DNA of 64,000 nucleotides, from the NCBI GenBank assembly GCA_963819695.1, contig CAWFXD010000003.1, positions 1 through 64,000 of the forward strand, given 5' to 3'. Of this stretch, positions 30,535 through 38,942 are shown piece by piece (the first letter of the stretch is position 1; every line of letters begins with the position of its first letter). The DNA comes from DASZIT01 sp963819695. Its GTDB lineage: Bacteria > Actinomycetota > Acidimicrobiia > Acidimicrobiales > RAAP-2. The position numbers and the translations under genes were made by a program. The notes below the pieces were generated by a model, which worked only from the letters and a program-made list of their open reading frames with translations, did not search any database and was not told the DNA's origin.

Positions 30535-30539
30535 ATCAG

Positions 30540-31814
30540 ATGGCCAAGGTTGTTCAACGGCGATGGGAAGGCAATTTCGACTCGGGACTATCCCGACGAG
30601 ATCGTCAATCCTGCGACTACGAAGCCTACGTCCCCGACAAACTCGCTGGTCGGCCGATAACACTGGACGGAGACGTCGCAGCCGACGTGGCTGACGCAGA
30701 GACAGCGATTACCCGCTTGAACCTAGAAGCGAGCGCCCTTGTCGATACAGAAGCGCTCGCACGAATCCTCTTGCGAGCCGAGTCAGTGGCGTCGTCAAAG
30801 ATCGAGGGACTTGAAGTCGGAAGCCGTCGCCTTCTACGTGCCGAAGTGGCTCGCGAGCTAGGCGACGACTCGATCGACGTCACCGCAGCAGAGGTTTTGG
30901 GAAACATCGATGCAATGGTTTGGGCCATCGATGCTGTGAGGCATGACCAGAAGATTTCTCTCGATCACATCCTCGAAATCCACCGACGATTGCTCGCCGG
31001 GACGCGACTCGACGAGCACGCCGGTCGGATAAGAACAGAACAAAACTGGATTGGTGGCAGTAACTACAACCCCGGTTCTGCCGCATTCGTGCCTCCGCCA
31101 CCGAAGATGATCAATGGTTTTCTCAATGATCTATGCGACTTCTGCAATGAAGACTCGCTGCCAGCAGTCGCACAGGCCGGAATCGCTCATGCGCAATTCG
31201 AGACGATCCATCCGTTTGTCGACGGAAACGGACGTGCAGGTCGAGCGCTCATCCACTTAGTCCTACGACGGCGAGGACTAGTTCAACGCGTACTACCTCC
31301 TGCATCGCTGATCCTCGCCACATGGTCCAAGGACTACATCGCAAGGCTGGATGGGACTCGATACGTTGGCCCGTTGACCTCGCCTCAAGCCCACGAAGGC
31401 CTCAATCGCTGGGTGGGATTTTTTGCGGCGGCCTGTAGTCGGGCAGTGAAGGACGCAATGAGCTTCGAAGAGCGGACACGAGAACTGCAAGCCGATTGGA
31501 GAACGCGGCTGGGACGAGTCCGGGCTGGATCAACGACAGACCTACTGGTCAGAGCGCTACCCGGTGCACCAATAATCACCGCCAAGAGTGCTGCCACGCT
31601 GACGGGTCGGTCGTTTCAAGCGGCCAACGAAGCGATCAACCGACTACTTGATTCGAAGGTGCTCTCCCAAGTGAACATCGGACGCCGCAACCGCGCATTT
31701 GAAGCACCAGATGTCATAGAGGCATTCACCGCGCTCGAACGACAACTTGCTAGTCAGACGGGTGACACCTTTGCTTCTCCACCAGTTAGGACCGTGCCTC
31801 GCCGTCGTCGTTAG
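30540..31814 (+). CDS. Fic-family AMP-transferase with C-terminal winged helix
   Basis: 424 residues. Fic core HPFVDGNGRAGR at 224-235 is the full active-site motif (catalytic His, GNGR for nucleotide). An N-terminal inhibitory motif SSKIEG (S85..E89-G90) matches [S/T]xxxE[G/N], so it is an autoinhibited class II Fic. NYNPGSAAFVPPPP is the usual flap region. The last 80 residues (SAATLTGRSFQAANEAINRLLDSKVLSQVN) form a winged helix-turn-helix. Known Fic enzymes AMPylate proteins such as gyrase or chaperones. Base use is visibly less GC-rich than the neighbours and it splits a GGDEF paralogue pair, so horizontal gain is likely. Confidence 0.92.
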   Translation: MAKVVQRRWEGNFDSGLSRRDRQSCDYEAYVPDKLAGRPITLDGDVAADVADAETAITRLNLEASALVDTEALARILLRAESVASSKIEGLEVGSRRLLRAEVARELGDDSIDVTAAEVLGNIDAMVWAIDAVRHDQKISLDHILEIHRRLLAGTRLDEHAGRIRTEQNWIGGSNYNPGSAAFVPPPPKMINGFLNDLCDFCNEDSLPAVAQAGIAHAQFETIHPFVDGNGRAGRALIHLVLRRRGLVQRVLPPASLILATWSKDYIARLDGTRYVGPLTSPQAHEGLNRWVGFFAAACSRAVKDAMSFEERTRELQADWRTRLGRVRAGSTTDLLVRALPGAPIITAKSAATLTGRSFQAANEAINRLLDSKVLSQVNIGRRNRAFEAPDVIEAFTALERQLASQTGDTFASPPVRTVPRRRR

Positions 31815-32252
31815 GGGTGGCGGCGCCCACGCTGCCTTTTGATGGCAGCGTTGGCATCAGGTCAATCGCCAAGGCGTCGGCGTCGTAGTCCGGTAAACAC
31901 TCGGATGTCTCCTCGACCTGAACCGGGGGGCGCCTCCGAGGTTGGCTTGCCGATACAGAGAAAGAGCCACCCCCCTCCGATGCTCCCGCTCGATGTCGAG
32001 CATCCGGAAATCGCCGAAGCCAGGGCCGGCAGGTTGGCACAGGCTTCGGCGGTCCGTCCGCCCGACATACCGGATGGTATGAGGGGAATCGAGAGCCCGA
32101 AGGGGGGCAGCATGCCGACGTTCGGTCAGTCCGGGAACGGGGAACCCGGAAGGTGCTAGGCACAGGAACGCCGACAGGGTGTGAGGTTCGGAGCCGCTGG
32201 GTTTGTTGCCTACGGTGCGCATGGGTACCCGTCCGCCACCCAGATTCCCCAT
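31786..32252 (-). CDS. Hypothetical small protein, probably frame-broken
   Basis: ATG at 32252 follows a strong GGAGGTGAGC ribosome site. It reads MGNLGGGRVPMRTVGNKPSG...FRMLDIEREHRRGVALSLYRQANLGGAP. At the C run near 31926-31932 the protein-like text moves to another frame: VQVEETSECLPDYDADALAIDL, ending GEARS and stop at 31786. The tail overlaps the end of the Fic gene by 29 bases, tail to tail. No family recognised. It may be a decayed gene. Confidence 0.4.
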
Positions 32253-32368
32253 GCTCACCTCCCCGCGCGATCTCCGTCGGCCTAGTGCCGATTGCCTCTC
32301 GTTGAGAGAACGCAGAAGTGCCGTCAACCTGGCGAAATTCCCCAGGTCAGGATCCGATCGCAAGTCAC

Positions 32369-32393
32369 GCACTGTCAGTGAGTTCCTCACTAC
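32369..32393 (+). promoter_or_regulatory. Regulatory block shared by the two GGDEF genes (copy 2)
   Basis: GCACTGTCAGTG, A, GTTC, then CACTAC, matching 28733-28757. GGTGATAACATCA follows at the place where copy 1 has GGTAATGTAATCA. Here it lies about 60 bases before the leader frame. Confidence 0.5.
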
Positions 32394-32455
32394 GGCCGGT
32401 GATAACATCAAGTTATTGCGCCGCTTGGACGATACATCCACCAGGTAGAACGCAA

Positions 32456-32554
32456 ATGAAACAGGCACCAGACGGCACAAGTAGGATTTTTGACCAGGCG
32501 GGGGCGGATTGTCGGCTGCGCCCGATCCCTCCACACAACCGGGACCACTCATGA
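32456..32554 (+). CDS. Possible 32-residue leader peptide of GGDEF gene 2
   Basis: ATG at 32456 opens a 32-codon frame (MKQAPDGTSRIFDQ...) whose TGA overlaps the GGDEF start as ATGA. In paralogue 1 the equivalent leader is in frame with the cyclase and 96 bases long; here it is 95. It is either a true coupled leader or another one-base indel that cuts an N-terminal extension off the protein. Confidence 0.35.
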   Translation: MKQAPDGTSRIFDQAGADCRLRPIPPHNRDHS

Positions 32555-33993
32555 ACGATGCCGTTTCTCCGTTCGAGGAGCCGTGGCCAGACGACGAAAT
32601 GCAGTTGGTGGTCGACGCGGTGCGATCGGCGGTGGCGGCCCCGCGACCCCAGCTGTCGACTGACTCGCGAAACGGGACCGACGGGCCGTTTGCGGCATCC
32701 AATGGTGACGGCGGACCCGTCGAGAACTCCCTGGCCGAAGCCGGTCGGCGGTGGGCCCTGGCCCATCAGTCGGCGTCGCTCATGCGCAGCCGGCTCGACG
32801 AAGTCGAAGCCTCGATGGATGCCGAACTCGACTCCGGGTCGGAAGCCGATCGCGCCGCCTACCAGCGGGCGTGGCGCATCCTCACCGACGCGGCTACCTG
32901 GACATCCCTGAACCAGTTGGAAGAAGCCGCCCTGATCGACCCGCTCACCGGGGTCGGCAACCGTCGGGCCCTCGACGCCATGCTCAACCGAGCCATGTCC
33001 GGCGCTCGTCGCACCGGTTCCGAACTGGTGGTCGTCGCGGTCGACCTCGACGGCTTGAAGCGGATCAACGATTCGCGGGGTCACGCCGAGGGCGACCGGA
33101 CCCTCACCTCGCTGGTCGACGCCATCGGCGAAGGGCTTCGGACGACCGACACCGTGTACCGGACCGGAGGCGACGAGTTCGCCCTGGTGTTGCAGGGGAT
33201 CGGGCTCAGCGAGGTCGAGCCCCTCATGCACCGGATCTCCGACGGCGGTACCCCCGAGTTCACCTGGGGAGCCGCCGCCCTCGGTGTCGAGCATCAACGA
33301 CCCGCTGAGCTCCTCGACGCCGCCGACGCCGACCTCTATCGCCGCCGCGGCGTGGATCGGGCGCTGGCCGGGGCGGTTGGCGTCGGCGTGGCCGGAGCCG
33401 GAGCGCTGGCAGGCGGAGCCGGCGCCGTGGTGGATCTGCGGCGTCCCCATGGGTCGCTCGGAACCCGGATCTCGCGACGGGTCAGCGTCGGGGTGGCCGC
33501 CGGACTCGTCGCCATCGGCGGAACCCTGGCCGGCGTGCTGACCTTGTCGCCCGGCCCCCAGGTGGCCAGTCCGCCGAGCCATACGCACACCACGCTCCCC
33601 GGCCCGGGCGGCACCTCGACCACCACCACCCCGAGTTCATCGACAACGCCGTCGACCACGCCGCCTACCGGCTCCACCGGATCCACCGGCGGAGGGAACC
33701 CATCACCCGTCGGGTTGGTCACCGGCTTCAACCCGGGCACGACCACTAACTCGACGGGAACGACATCCACGACCACCCCGGGTTCCACCCGGCCTTCCGG
33801 CGGAACCACACCCACCACCACCCCTCCGGGCTCCACGAGGCCGACCGGCCCGACCGGGACGGTCCCGCCGACAACCCCAACCGGGCCGGTGTCCGGCCTG
33901 GTGGTCGGCCTGGAGACGACCGTGAACAGCACGGTGTTCGGTCTGGTCAGCGCCCTCGGGCTCGGGGGACTGGTCGCCGGCCCCAAAAAATAG
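32551..33993 (+). CDS. Membrane-anchored GGDEF protein (diguanylate cyclase) 2
   Basis: 480 residues, frame intact. Close paralogue of GGDEF protein 1: FEEPWPDDEMQLVVDAVRSAV at the start, DPLTGVGNRRAL, VVAVDLDGLKRINDSRGHAEGD, RTGGDEFALV (GGDEF 206-210) and I-site RTTD (197-200), five residues ahead. It lacks a long sensor domain before the cyclase. After GGDEF comes a Gly/Ala-rich stretch, RRVSVGVAAGLVAIGGTLAGV as a single helix, and a Thr/Pro/Ser-rich exported tail of about 150 residues ending LGLGGLVAGPKK; a hydrophobic final segment may re-enter the membrane. Start MNDAVSPF overlaps a leader frame. Makes c-di-GMP, predicted product-inhibited. Confidence 0.92.
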   Translation: MNDAVSPFEEPWPDDEMQLVVDAVRSAVAAPRPQLSTDSRNGTDGPFAASNGDGGPVENSLAEAGRRWALAHQSASLMRSRLDEVEASMDAELDSGSEADRAAYQRAWRILTDAATWTSLNQLEEAALIDPLTGVGNRRALDAMLNRAMSGARRTGSELVVVAVDLDGLKRINDSRGHAEGDRTLTSLVDAIGEGLRTTDTVYRTGGDEFALVLQGIGLSEVEPLMHRISDGGTPEFTWGAAALGVEHQRPAELLDAADADLYRRRGVDRALAGAVGVGVAGAGALAGGAGAVVDLRRPHGSLGTRISRRVSVGVAAGLVAIGGTLAGVLTLSPGPQVASPPSHTHTTLPGPGGTSTTTTPSSSTTPSTTPPTGSTGSTGGGNPSPVGLVTGFNPGTTTNSTGTTSTTTPGSTRPSGGTTPTTTPPGSTRPTGPTGTVPPTTPTGPVSGLVVGLETTVNSTVFGLVSALGLGGLVAGPKK

Positions 33994-34141
33994 GCGGGCC
34001 GACGGGCTCGCTCGCAGCCGGTCCTGACGTTCCTCCCCGTTCCAGTGCCGCGTCAGCCGACCCGGGTCCGGATGAGCGCATACTTGTCGTGACCTCGTGA
34101 CCCCCCAAAGGGCGGGTCGAGACAAGCCCTGCGGAGCCGTG

Positions 34142-34789
34142 ATGAAGCCGGAATTCGACAAGAACTACTGGGAATCCCACTGGCAGCAGGCGAACGGGCA
34201 CACCCCCGGCCGGGAGATGGTTCCGAACCCGTATCTCGCACGGGAGATCGGCAGCTTGGCCCCGGGCACCGCGCTGGATGCCGGTTGTGGCGAGGGAGCC
34301 GAGGCCATCTGGCTGGCTGCGGAGGGCTGGCAGGTCACCGCCGCCGACATCTCCACCGAGGCCCTCTCCCGCGCCGCCGAGCGGGCGGCAAAGGAATCTG
34401 CAGCCCCCGAGCGCGTGGAGTGGGTCGAGGCCGACCTGAGCGTCTGGGAACCGGGCAAGCAGTTCGACCTCGTCACCACCCACTACGCGCACCCGGCCAT
34501 GCCGCAACTAGCGCTCTACGCCCGCATCTCCGGCTGGGTGGCACCCGGTGGCACCCTGTTGATCGTCGGACACCGGCACACCTCAGAAGAGCCGGGCCTC
34601 GGACACCACCCTCCCGAAGAGGCGTCGGTCACCGCCGCGAGCATCACGGTGGGGCTCGACGCCACCCGGTGGGACATCGTCACCGCCGACGAACCGGTCC
34701 GCAGCCTGACCGACGACGCCGGCCGGACCGTCCGGTTGGACGACGTCGTCGTGCGGGCCACCCGCCGCCGGACGCTCGGGGCCATCTGA
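34142..34789 (+). CDS. Class I SAM-dependent methyltransferase
   Basis: 215 residues. DKNYWESHWQQ is the characteristic opening of thiopurine/tellurite-type and related methyltransferases. Motif I is LDAGCGEGAEAIWLA, followed by VTAADISTEALSRAAERA and VEWVEADLSVWEP, then WVAPGGTLLIVGH. ATG at 34142 has GGAG eight bases upstream. The acceptor is unknown; detoxification of a small thiol or metalloid is one option for this subfamily. Convergent with the Thr-rich membrane protein. Confidence 0.9.
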   Translation: MKPEFDKNYWESHWQQANGHTPGREMVPNPYLAREIGSLAPGTALDAGCGEGAEAIWLAAEGWQVTAADISTEALSRAAERAAKESAAPERVEWVEADLSVWEPGKQFDLVTTHYAHPAMPQLALYARISGWVAPGGTLLIVGHRHTSEEPGLGHHPPEEASVTAASITVGLDATRWDIVTADEPVRSLTDDAGRTVRLDDVVVRATRRRTLGAI

Positions 34790-34946
34790 CCGTCCGGCAA
34801 TCGGCCACGGAGTTGACCGAGGGTTGATCGGTCACCAGGTACCCGGCGGATCCCCTTCGTCGACCTCCGGAGCCGCCGACATCAACGGTGCCAACCCGCC
34901 ATCACCTTGCGGGTGGGATCAACCGGAGTCCGGACGATCTAGACGC

Positions 34947-35813
34947 TCAGCATTGGCCGAGGAAATGTTGGAGCTGGCTGCACGGCTGGGTGGTGGTGGT
35001 GGTGGTCGGCGGGGGCGCCTGGGTGGTGGTGGTGGTCGGCGGGCTCGTCGTGGTGGTGGTCGTCGGCGGGCGGGTGGTGGTGGTGGTTGGCGGGCGGGTG
35101 GTCGGGGTCGTGCCGCCGGTGGGTGGGCTGGTGGTCGGGGTGCTGGCCGGATTGGTCCCACCCCCCGACCCGCTGCCGCCAGAACTCGCGGGAGCCGCGC
35201 CATCGCCACTCGATGCCGGTGCCGTCGTCGACGGGGGTTGCGAGTGGGACGTGGAGTTGTTGGCGCCACTCAAGGGGCCGGTGGTGTTGGAGCCGGCCAG
35301 CGCTCCGCCTCCGACCACACTTCCGGCCGAGGCCGGCGTGTTGGGGGCCTGGCTCTTTCCGGAGGACGACCCGGTGGTCCCGGCCGGCAACGCCGAATTC
35401 AGTTCGCCCCAATCCTTGGCGGTGGTGCCGTGGGTGGAGGTCTGCACGCCGGGAAGGGAGGCCGAGACGGAATTGCCGGCCCCGCCGAGGACGACCCCGA
35501 TTCCCAGGCTGATCACCGCGCCGGCGATCACCAGTGCGGTGCCGAGACGGCGACGAAGGAGGTCACCGACCCCGAGGGAGGCCACCGCCGCCACCCGGAA
35601 GGCGTAGACCAGGCGGGAGGTCAGGGGCTCCAACCAGCCGGCCACCACGGCCGCCGCGGTCTCGAACTTGGAGGTGGGGCGGGAGGAGGCCCGAAAGGGA
35701 TTGATGTCCTCGCCGGCGGCGTCGAGCGCGGCCGGAATGTACCCACTCACGGAGTGGGCGCCAGGCGAGTGACGACCACGTGGCGCTTGGTGCACTTTCC
35801 CTCTCTCACTCAT
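34947..35813 (-). CDS. Single-pass membrane protein with Thr/Pro-rich exported tail
   Basis: 288 residues. An N-terminal cytoplasmic part of about 90 residues (DINPFRASSRPTSKFETAAA..., VAAVASLGVGDLLRRR) precedes one helix (LGTALVIAGAVISLGIGVVLGG). The exported part is Ser/Thr/Pro/Gly-rich and ends in a long TTTTTRPPTTTT array and a short Cys-bearing end (QPCSQLQHFLGQC), which could form a disulfide. The stalk looks like an O-glycosylated spacer. The start overlaps the sortase stop by eight bases. No known family. Confidence 0.8.
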   Translation of the reverse strand: MSERGKVHQAPRGRHSPGAHSVSGYIPAALDAAGEDINPFRASSRPTSKFETAAAVVAGWLEPLTSRLVYAFRVAAVASLGVGDLLRRRLGTALVIAGAVISLGIGVVLGGAGNSVSASLPGVQTSTHGTTAKDWGELNSALPAGTTGSSSGKSQAPNTPASAGSVVGGGALAGSNTTGPLSGANNSTSHSQPPSTTAPASSGDGAAPASSGGSGSGGGTNPASTPTTSPPTGGTTPTTRPPTTTTTRPPTTTTTTSPPTTTTTQAPPPTTTTTTQPCSQLQHFLGQC

Positions 35814-37017
35814 GTGTCATTCCCCATTGTCGAATCGTGACCACCGGGCCTGCCACCCCGAGGGTGACCGATTGGTCAAATTTCCCACCGTTGTAGCCGC
35901 TGACCGAAATTGTAGTCGTAAGGGTAACGCTGGAGACAGCGCCCCCTTGCGAATCAATGGCCACGTTGAGGGGTGAATCGTGCCCGGTGATGGTGGCCCC
36001 TTCCAGGGGTTTCGGCATCGTCACCCCTGGCGCGATGGCGGCCCACCAATCGGAGCGGTTCTGCTCGGCGGCGTGGATACCCCCGAAGTACGCCTGGAGC
36101 GAGGCGGCGGTCAGGCCCAGCGGATTCGGCGACTGCTGGAAGGCCTGCGAGGTGCTGCCGGTCAGGGTCATCGTCCCCATCGGCGTCGAATTCTGGTCGA
36201 GGGTCAGGCCCTGGGCCACCAGGGCCGGCGGGGCCGGGGTGGTGTAGTTGACGGTGGCTATCGCCGGTGCCTGGAGGGGGCTGGTCGTCGTGGTCGTGCT
36301 CCCCTTCTTGGCCGGTTTGCTCGCCGGTGCCGGCGGATTGGCCACCAGGGCCGCGGATACCAGCAGCCGTTGTGACGTGTAGAACAGCGCGTTGGTGGGC
36401 CAGCAGGTGTCGAGCACCAGGGTCGGGGTGGCCGTGTTGAAGATGTCGTCCCCGGCGTTGACCACCTTGCTGCCGGTCACCTGGAAGGTCCACCGCTGGC
36501 ACTGGTTGCGGTAGGAGATCAGATCCCCCGGCTTCAGGTCCCCGAGGTGGACGAAGTAACTGACGTCATGGGCCAGCATCACCGAGGTCCCGTTCTGACC
36601 CGGCCACACCGAAGCCGGTGCGTGTCCTGCCGCCACGTTCAACTCGGCATCGTCGGTACCCTGCTCCACCGGCGCGGTCAACGACAGGCTGGCGACATCG
36701 ATCACCCCGGCCAACTGGCCCGGCTGGGGGGTCGCCTCCACACAGGCCGCGCCCGGTTGCGCAGGGGTGTGGACCTGCGCAACCAGGACGGCGTTGGCCT
36801 TGTGCTTATGGATGGTCCATCCGGTGGCATACCCCACGAAGGCCAGCGACGCCCAGATGAGCACCGCGCCGAGGGCCGTGACCGCGATCTTCCTGGACCG
36901 CTTCAACCACGACCGGGCACGAACCCACTGGAGCCAGGAGGTATGGCCATCGGCCGAGGGCCGACGGAATCTGAGCCCCCTCCGCGCCCGGTGAGACAGA
37001 CGGGAGGTGACCTCCAT
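35806..37017 (-). CDS. Sortase (class E-like) with long C-terminal extension
   Basis: 403 residues. An N-terminal helix (KIAVTALGAVLIWASLAFVGY) anchors the enzyme. The sortase barrel has GVIDVASLSLTAPVEQG, SVMLAHDVSYF with His150, TLVLDTCWPTNALF with Cys205, and SQR with Arg217: the His-Cys-Arg catalytic set, with HLGDLKPGDLI typical of class E/D enzymes. A further 180 residues, with a Thr/Lys linker and a beta-rich domain (MGTMTLTGSTSQAFQQSPNPLG...), are unusual for sortases. It starts two bases after the stop of the upstream surface protein, which carries a sortable C-terminus. Predicted to link that protein to the cell wall. Confidence 0.88.
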   Translation of the reverse strand: MEVTSRLSHRARRGLRFRRPSADGHTSWLQWVRARSWLKRSRKIAVTALGAVLIWASLAFVGYATGWTIHKHKANAVLVAQVHTPAQPGAACVEATPQPGQLAGVIDVASLSLTAPVEQGTDDAELNVAAGHAPASVWPGQNGTSVMLAHDVSYFVHLGDLKPGDLISYRNQCQRWTFQVTGSKVVNAGDDIFNTATPTLVLDTCWPTNALFYTSQRLLVSAALVANPPAPASKPAKKGSTTTTTSPLQAPAIATVNYTTPAPPALVAQGLTLDQNSTPMGTMTLTGSTSQAFQQSPNPLGLTAASLQAYFGGIHAAEQNRSDWWAAIAPGVTMPKPLEGATITGHDSPLNVAIDSQGGAVSSVTLTTTISVSGYNGGKFDQSVTLGVAGPVVTIRQWGMTHE

Positions 37018-37019
37018 CG

Positions 37020-38285
37020 CTACCGTTGGTCGTCACCTCGGCGAAGCGTCGCCATGGCGTTGGTGGCCCGACTCACAGAGGAGGTCAAGCCACGGCGCCA
37101 GAAGAGGGCACAGCCGAGGAGGAACACGACGATGGCCAGAGGAATGGATCCGGCCCACGGCTCACCGGTGTGCACCGCAGTGACCCCGGAGATGGCTCCG
37201 GTTCCGTGCCTGCCCGCTCCGGTACCGCCAGAGCCGGTTCCGCCAGAGCCGGTTCCGCCTCCAGCTCCGGACCCGCCGCCGCCGCCGCTGCCGCCACCGG
37301 TGTAGGTGAACTGGTCACCGGTACCGGTCGGGCTGGTCCCGTTGCAGTTGGTAACGGTGACATCGACGGTGCCGGTCCCCGGAGGAGACGTGGCGGTGAT
37401 GGTGGTGGAGTTGACCACCGTGAAGGTGGTGGCCGGCGTGTTGCCGAACTTGACTCCGGTCACGCAGGTGAACCCGGTCCCGCTAATGGTGACCGAGGTG
37501 CCACCGGTCGACGGTCCGCTGCTCGGCGTCACACCGGTGACGGTCGGCGGCGTGGACACCACGTTGATGTCCGGGCCGGTGGCCGCGCACTTCGACTCCG
37601 CGACGGTGATCTGAACGGCGGTGGCGAGCACGGTGATCTTGAGGGCGTCCACCGTGATGCTGGTGGATCCCGGTGAGTTGGCGACCGTCTGGCCGTTGAT
37701 GGTGACGCTCAGCAAGGCGTTGAGCGGGGCGGGCAGGGCGACCGGGCCACTGGTGGGGATCGGAACCGGCGTGCCGGCGGCGCTGATGCTGGCGACCGTG
37801 GTCCCACCGGTCGATCCATGGGCATTCGAGGTACAGGTCGACTTGACCGCGCCGATGGTGAGGGCGCTCAAAACGGTGGCGTTGGCCAAGCTGGCCGCGC
37901 TGGTGATGGTCTCAGCCGCGGTCCCGAAGTTGGTCGACATCGAGGAGGCGGAAGCCACGCCGGCTACCAGCACCCCGGTGAGGGGCACCGGGATCAGGGT
38001 GTCCGACACCGCCGAACCGTCGGCGGGGAGGGTCACGGACGGAGTCGGGGGAATCAGGTTGGTACCGGCCAACACCGCCTGGAGGCCGAAGGCGCTTCCG
38101 GTGCCGGAATCGGTCGCCGCCGACGCCGCGCCGCCAAGGAACGCGAAAGAACCAAGTGCCGCGCCGAGGGCGAGCAACAGGGCGCCCACCATGCGGAACA
38201 GGCCAACCCGACGGAGAAACCCGACACGGCGGGCCGAGTGCACATGGCGTGCCGAGCGCCCTCGGGATGTGGGGGATGAATTCAT
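37020..38285 (-). CDS. Exported TIG-domain surface protein with sortase-type tail
   Basis: 421 residues. Signal peptide with Arg-rich n-region and core MVGALLLALGAALGSFAFLGGAASAA. The first 200 residues (SGTGSAFGLQAVLAGT...LPADGS...) match the choice-of-anchor P type. An IPT/TIG domain follows (VTGVTPSSGPSTGGTSVTISGTGF...), then a Gly/Ser linker. The C-terminus has AVHTGEPWAG (VHTG at 371-374), a hydrophobic helix (IPLAIVVFLLGCALFW) and a basic tail: a cell-wall sorting layout, with AVHTG standing where class E sortases use LAxTG. The 24 residues past the helix are longer than usual. First gene of the sortase operon. Confidence 0.86.
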   Translation of the reverse strand: MNSSPTSRGRSARHVHSARRVGFLRRVGLFRMVGALLLALGAALGSFAFLGGAASAATDSGTGSAFGLQAVLAGTNLIPPTPSVTLPADGSAVSDTLIPVPLTGVLVAGVASASSMSTNFGTAAETITSAASLANATVLSALTIGAVKSTCTSNAHGSTGGTTVASISAAGTPVPIPTSGPVALPAPLNALLSVTINGQTVANSPGSTSITVDALKITVLATAVQITVAESKCAATGPDINVVSTPPTVTGVTPSSGPSTGGTSVTISGTGFTCVTGVKFGNTPATTFTVVNSTTITATSPPGTGTVDVTVTNCNGTSPTGTGDQFTYTGGGSGGGGGSGAGGGTGSGGTGSGGTGAGRHGTGAISGVTAVHTGEPWAGSIPLAIVVFLLGCALFWRRGLTSSVSRATNAMATLRRGDDQR

Positions 38286-38471
38286 GGAATTAACTCTGCT
38301 TTCCTCGAGGATCCGCGGGGCCCGTTCGCCCGCTGAGGGTCAACCTACCTCAAAATGAGCACTTCAAACAACGATCGTCGCCCGCCTCCGACCGGGGCCG
38401 ACGGATGGGTGTTTCGGTGCTGGAGGTTGCCGGTTTGGCGCTTCCGGTGATGCCCGGCGGCATGGCGTCGG

Positions 38472-38484
38472 TTCGTGCCTGGAA
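38472..38484 (+). repeat. TTCGTGCCTGGAA repeat 1
   Basis: Part of GTTC-N7-GAAC, a perfect 4-base inverted repeat around seven bases. The 13-base core is identical at 38598 and 38701. Confidence 0.6.
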
Positions 38485-38597
38485 CGGGCGGTTTCGGGCC
38501 GGCCGACGAGCTGGTCTCCGGGAGGCGGATTTCTGCCCGGTTCCGGTCGGGTGGGCCGGGCGCGGATCGACGTCCATATGTGCCCAGCGAGGAGCAA

Positions 38598-38610
38598 TTC
38601 GTGCCTGGAA
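38598..38610 (+). repeat. TTCGTGCCTGGAA repeat 2
   Basis: Identical core, flanked here as ATTC-N7-GAAC; 126 bases after repeat 1. Confidence 0.6.
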
Positions 38611-38700
38611 CCCTGCCTGTGAACTTTTCATGTCGTCAGCATGAACGGCAGATGTCAACCGATAGGGCTTTCGCCGCGACGGGCGGGGTCGAGGGGTCGG

Positions 38701-38713
38701 TTCGTGCCTGGAA
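38701..38713 (+). repeat. TTCGTGCCTGGAA repeat 3
   Basis: Identical core, flanked as GTTC-N7-GAAT; 103 bases after repeat 2. GGTCGG precedes it, as CGTCGG precedes repeat 1. Confidence 0.6.
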
Positions 38714-38942
38714 TCAGCATCGGGACGGGGCGACCCCGGATCGGTCCCGAACGCAGCTGATCGGACCCGTCGGGCGACGGCGGTGAGAATGTCGATCTCG
38801 CGCTTCCCATTTCCTTTCATTTCGCCTAATCTTTCACGAAGGCCCTGCGTCTGGGGGTCAAGGTGGAGCTGATTCCGGGAGTCGGTCGGGATGAGGAACC
38901 TGCAACGGGGTTTACGGGGATCAAACTGGGGAGGTTGGGCGC

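Larger units (their letters stand above)
38286..38942. other. Long intergenic region with three direct repeats
   Basis: The region lies between the divergent surface-protein and sigma-factor genes, 657 bases. It contains three copies of TTCGTGCCTGGAA (listed separately). A minus-strand open frame (38350-38820) is Arg/Pro-rich, has no family and its codons are shaped by the repeats, so it is not annotated as a gene. Promoters of both flanking genes must lie here; a non-coding RNA cannot be excluded. Confidence 0.5.

Noticed and set aside
34894..34914. ACCCGC-N9-GCGGGT hairpin between convergent genes as a terminator
   Set aside because: Six-base stem without T tract; too weak to list.
38350..38820. 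Minus-strand 156-codon frame in the repeat-bearing intergenic region
   Set aside because: Arg/Pro-rich with no family; the recurring FQAR text comes from the 13-base repeats.
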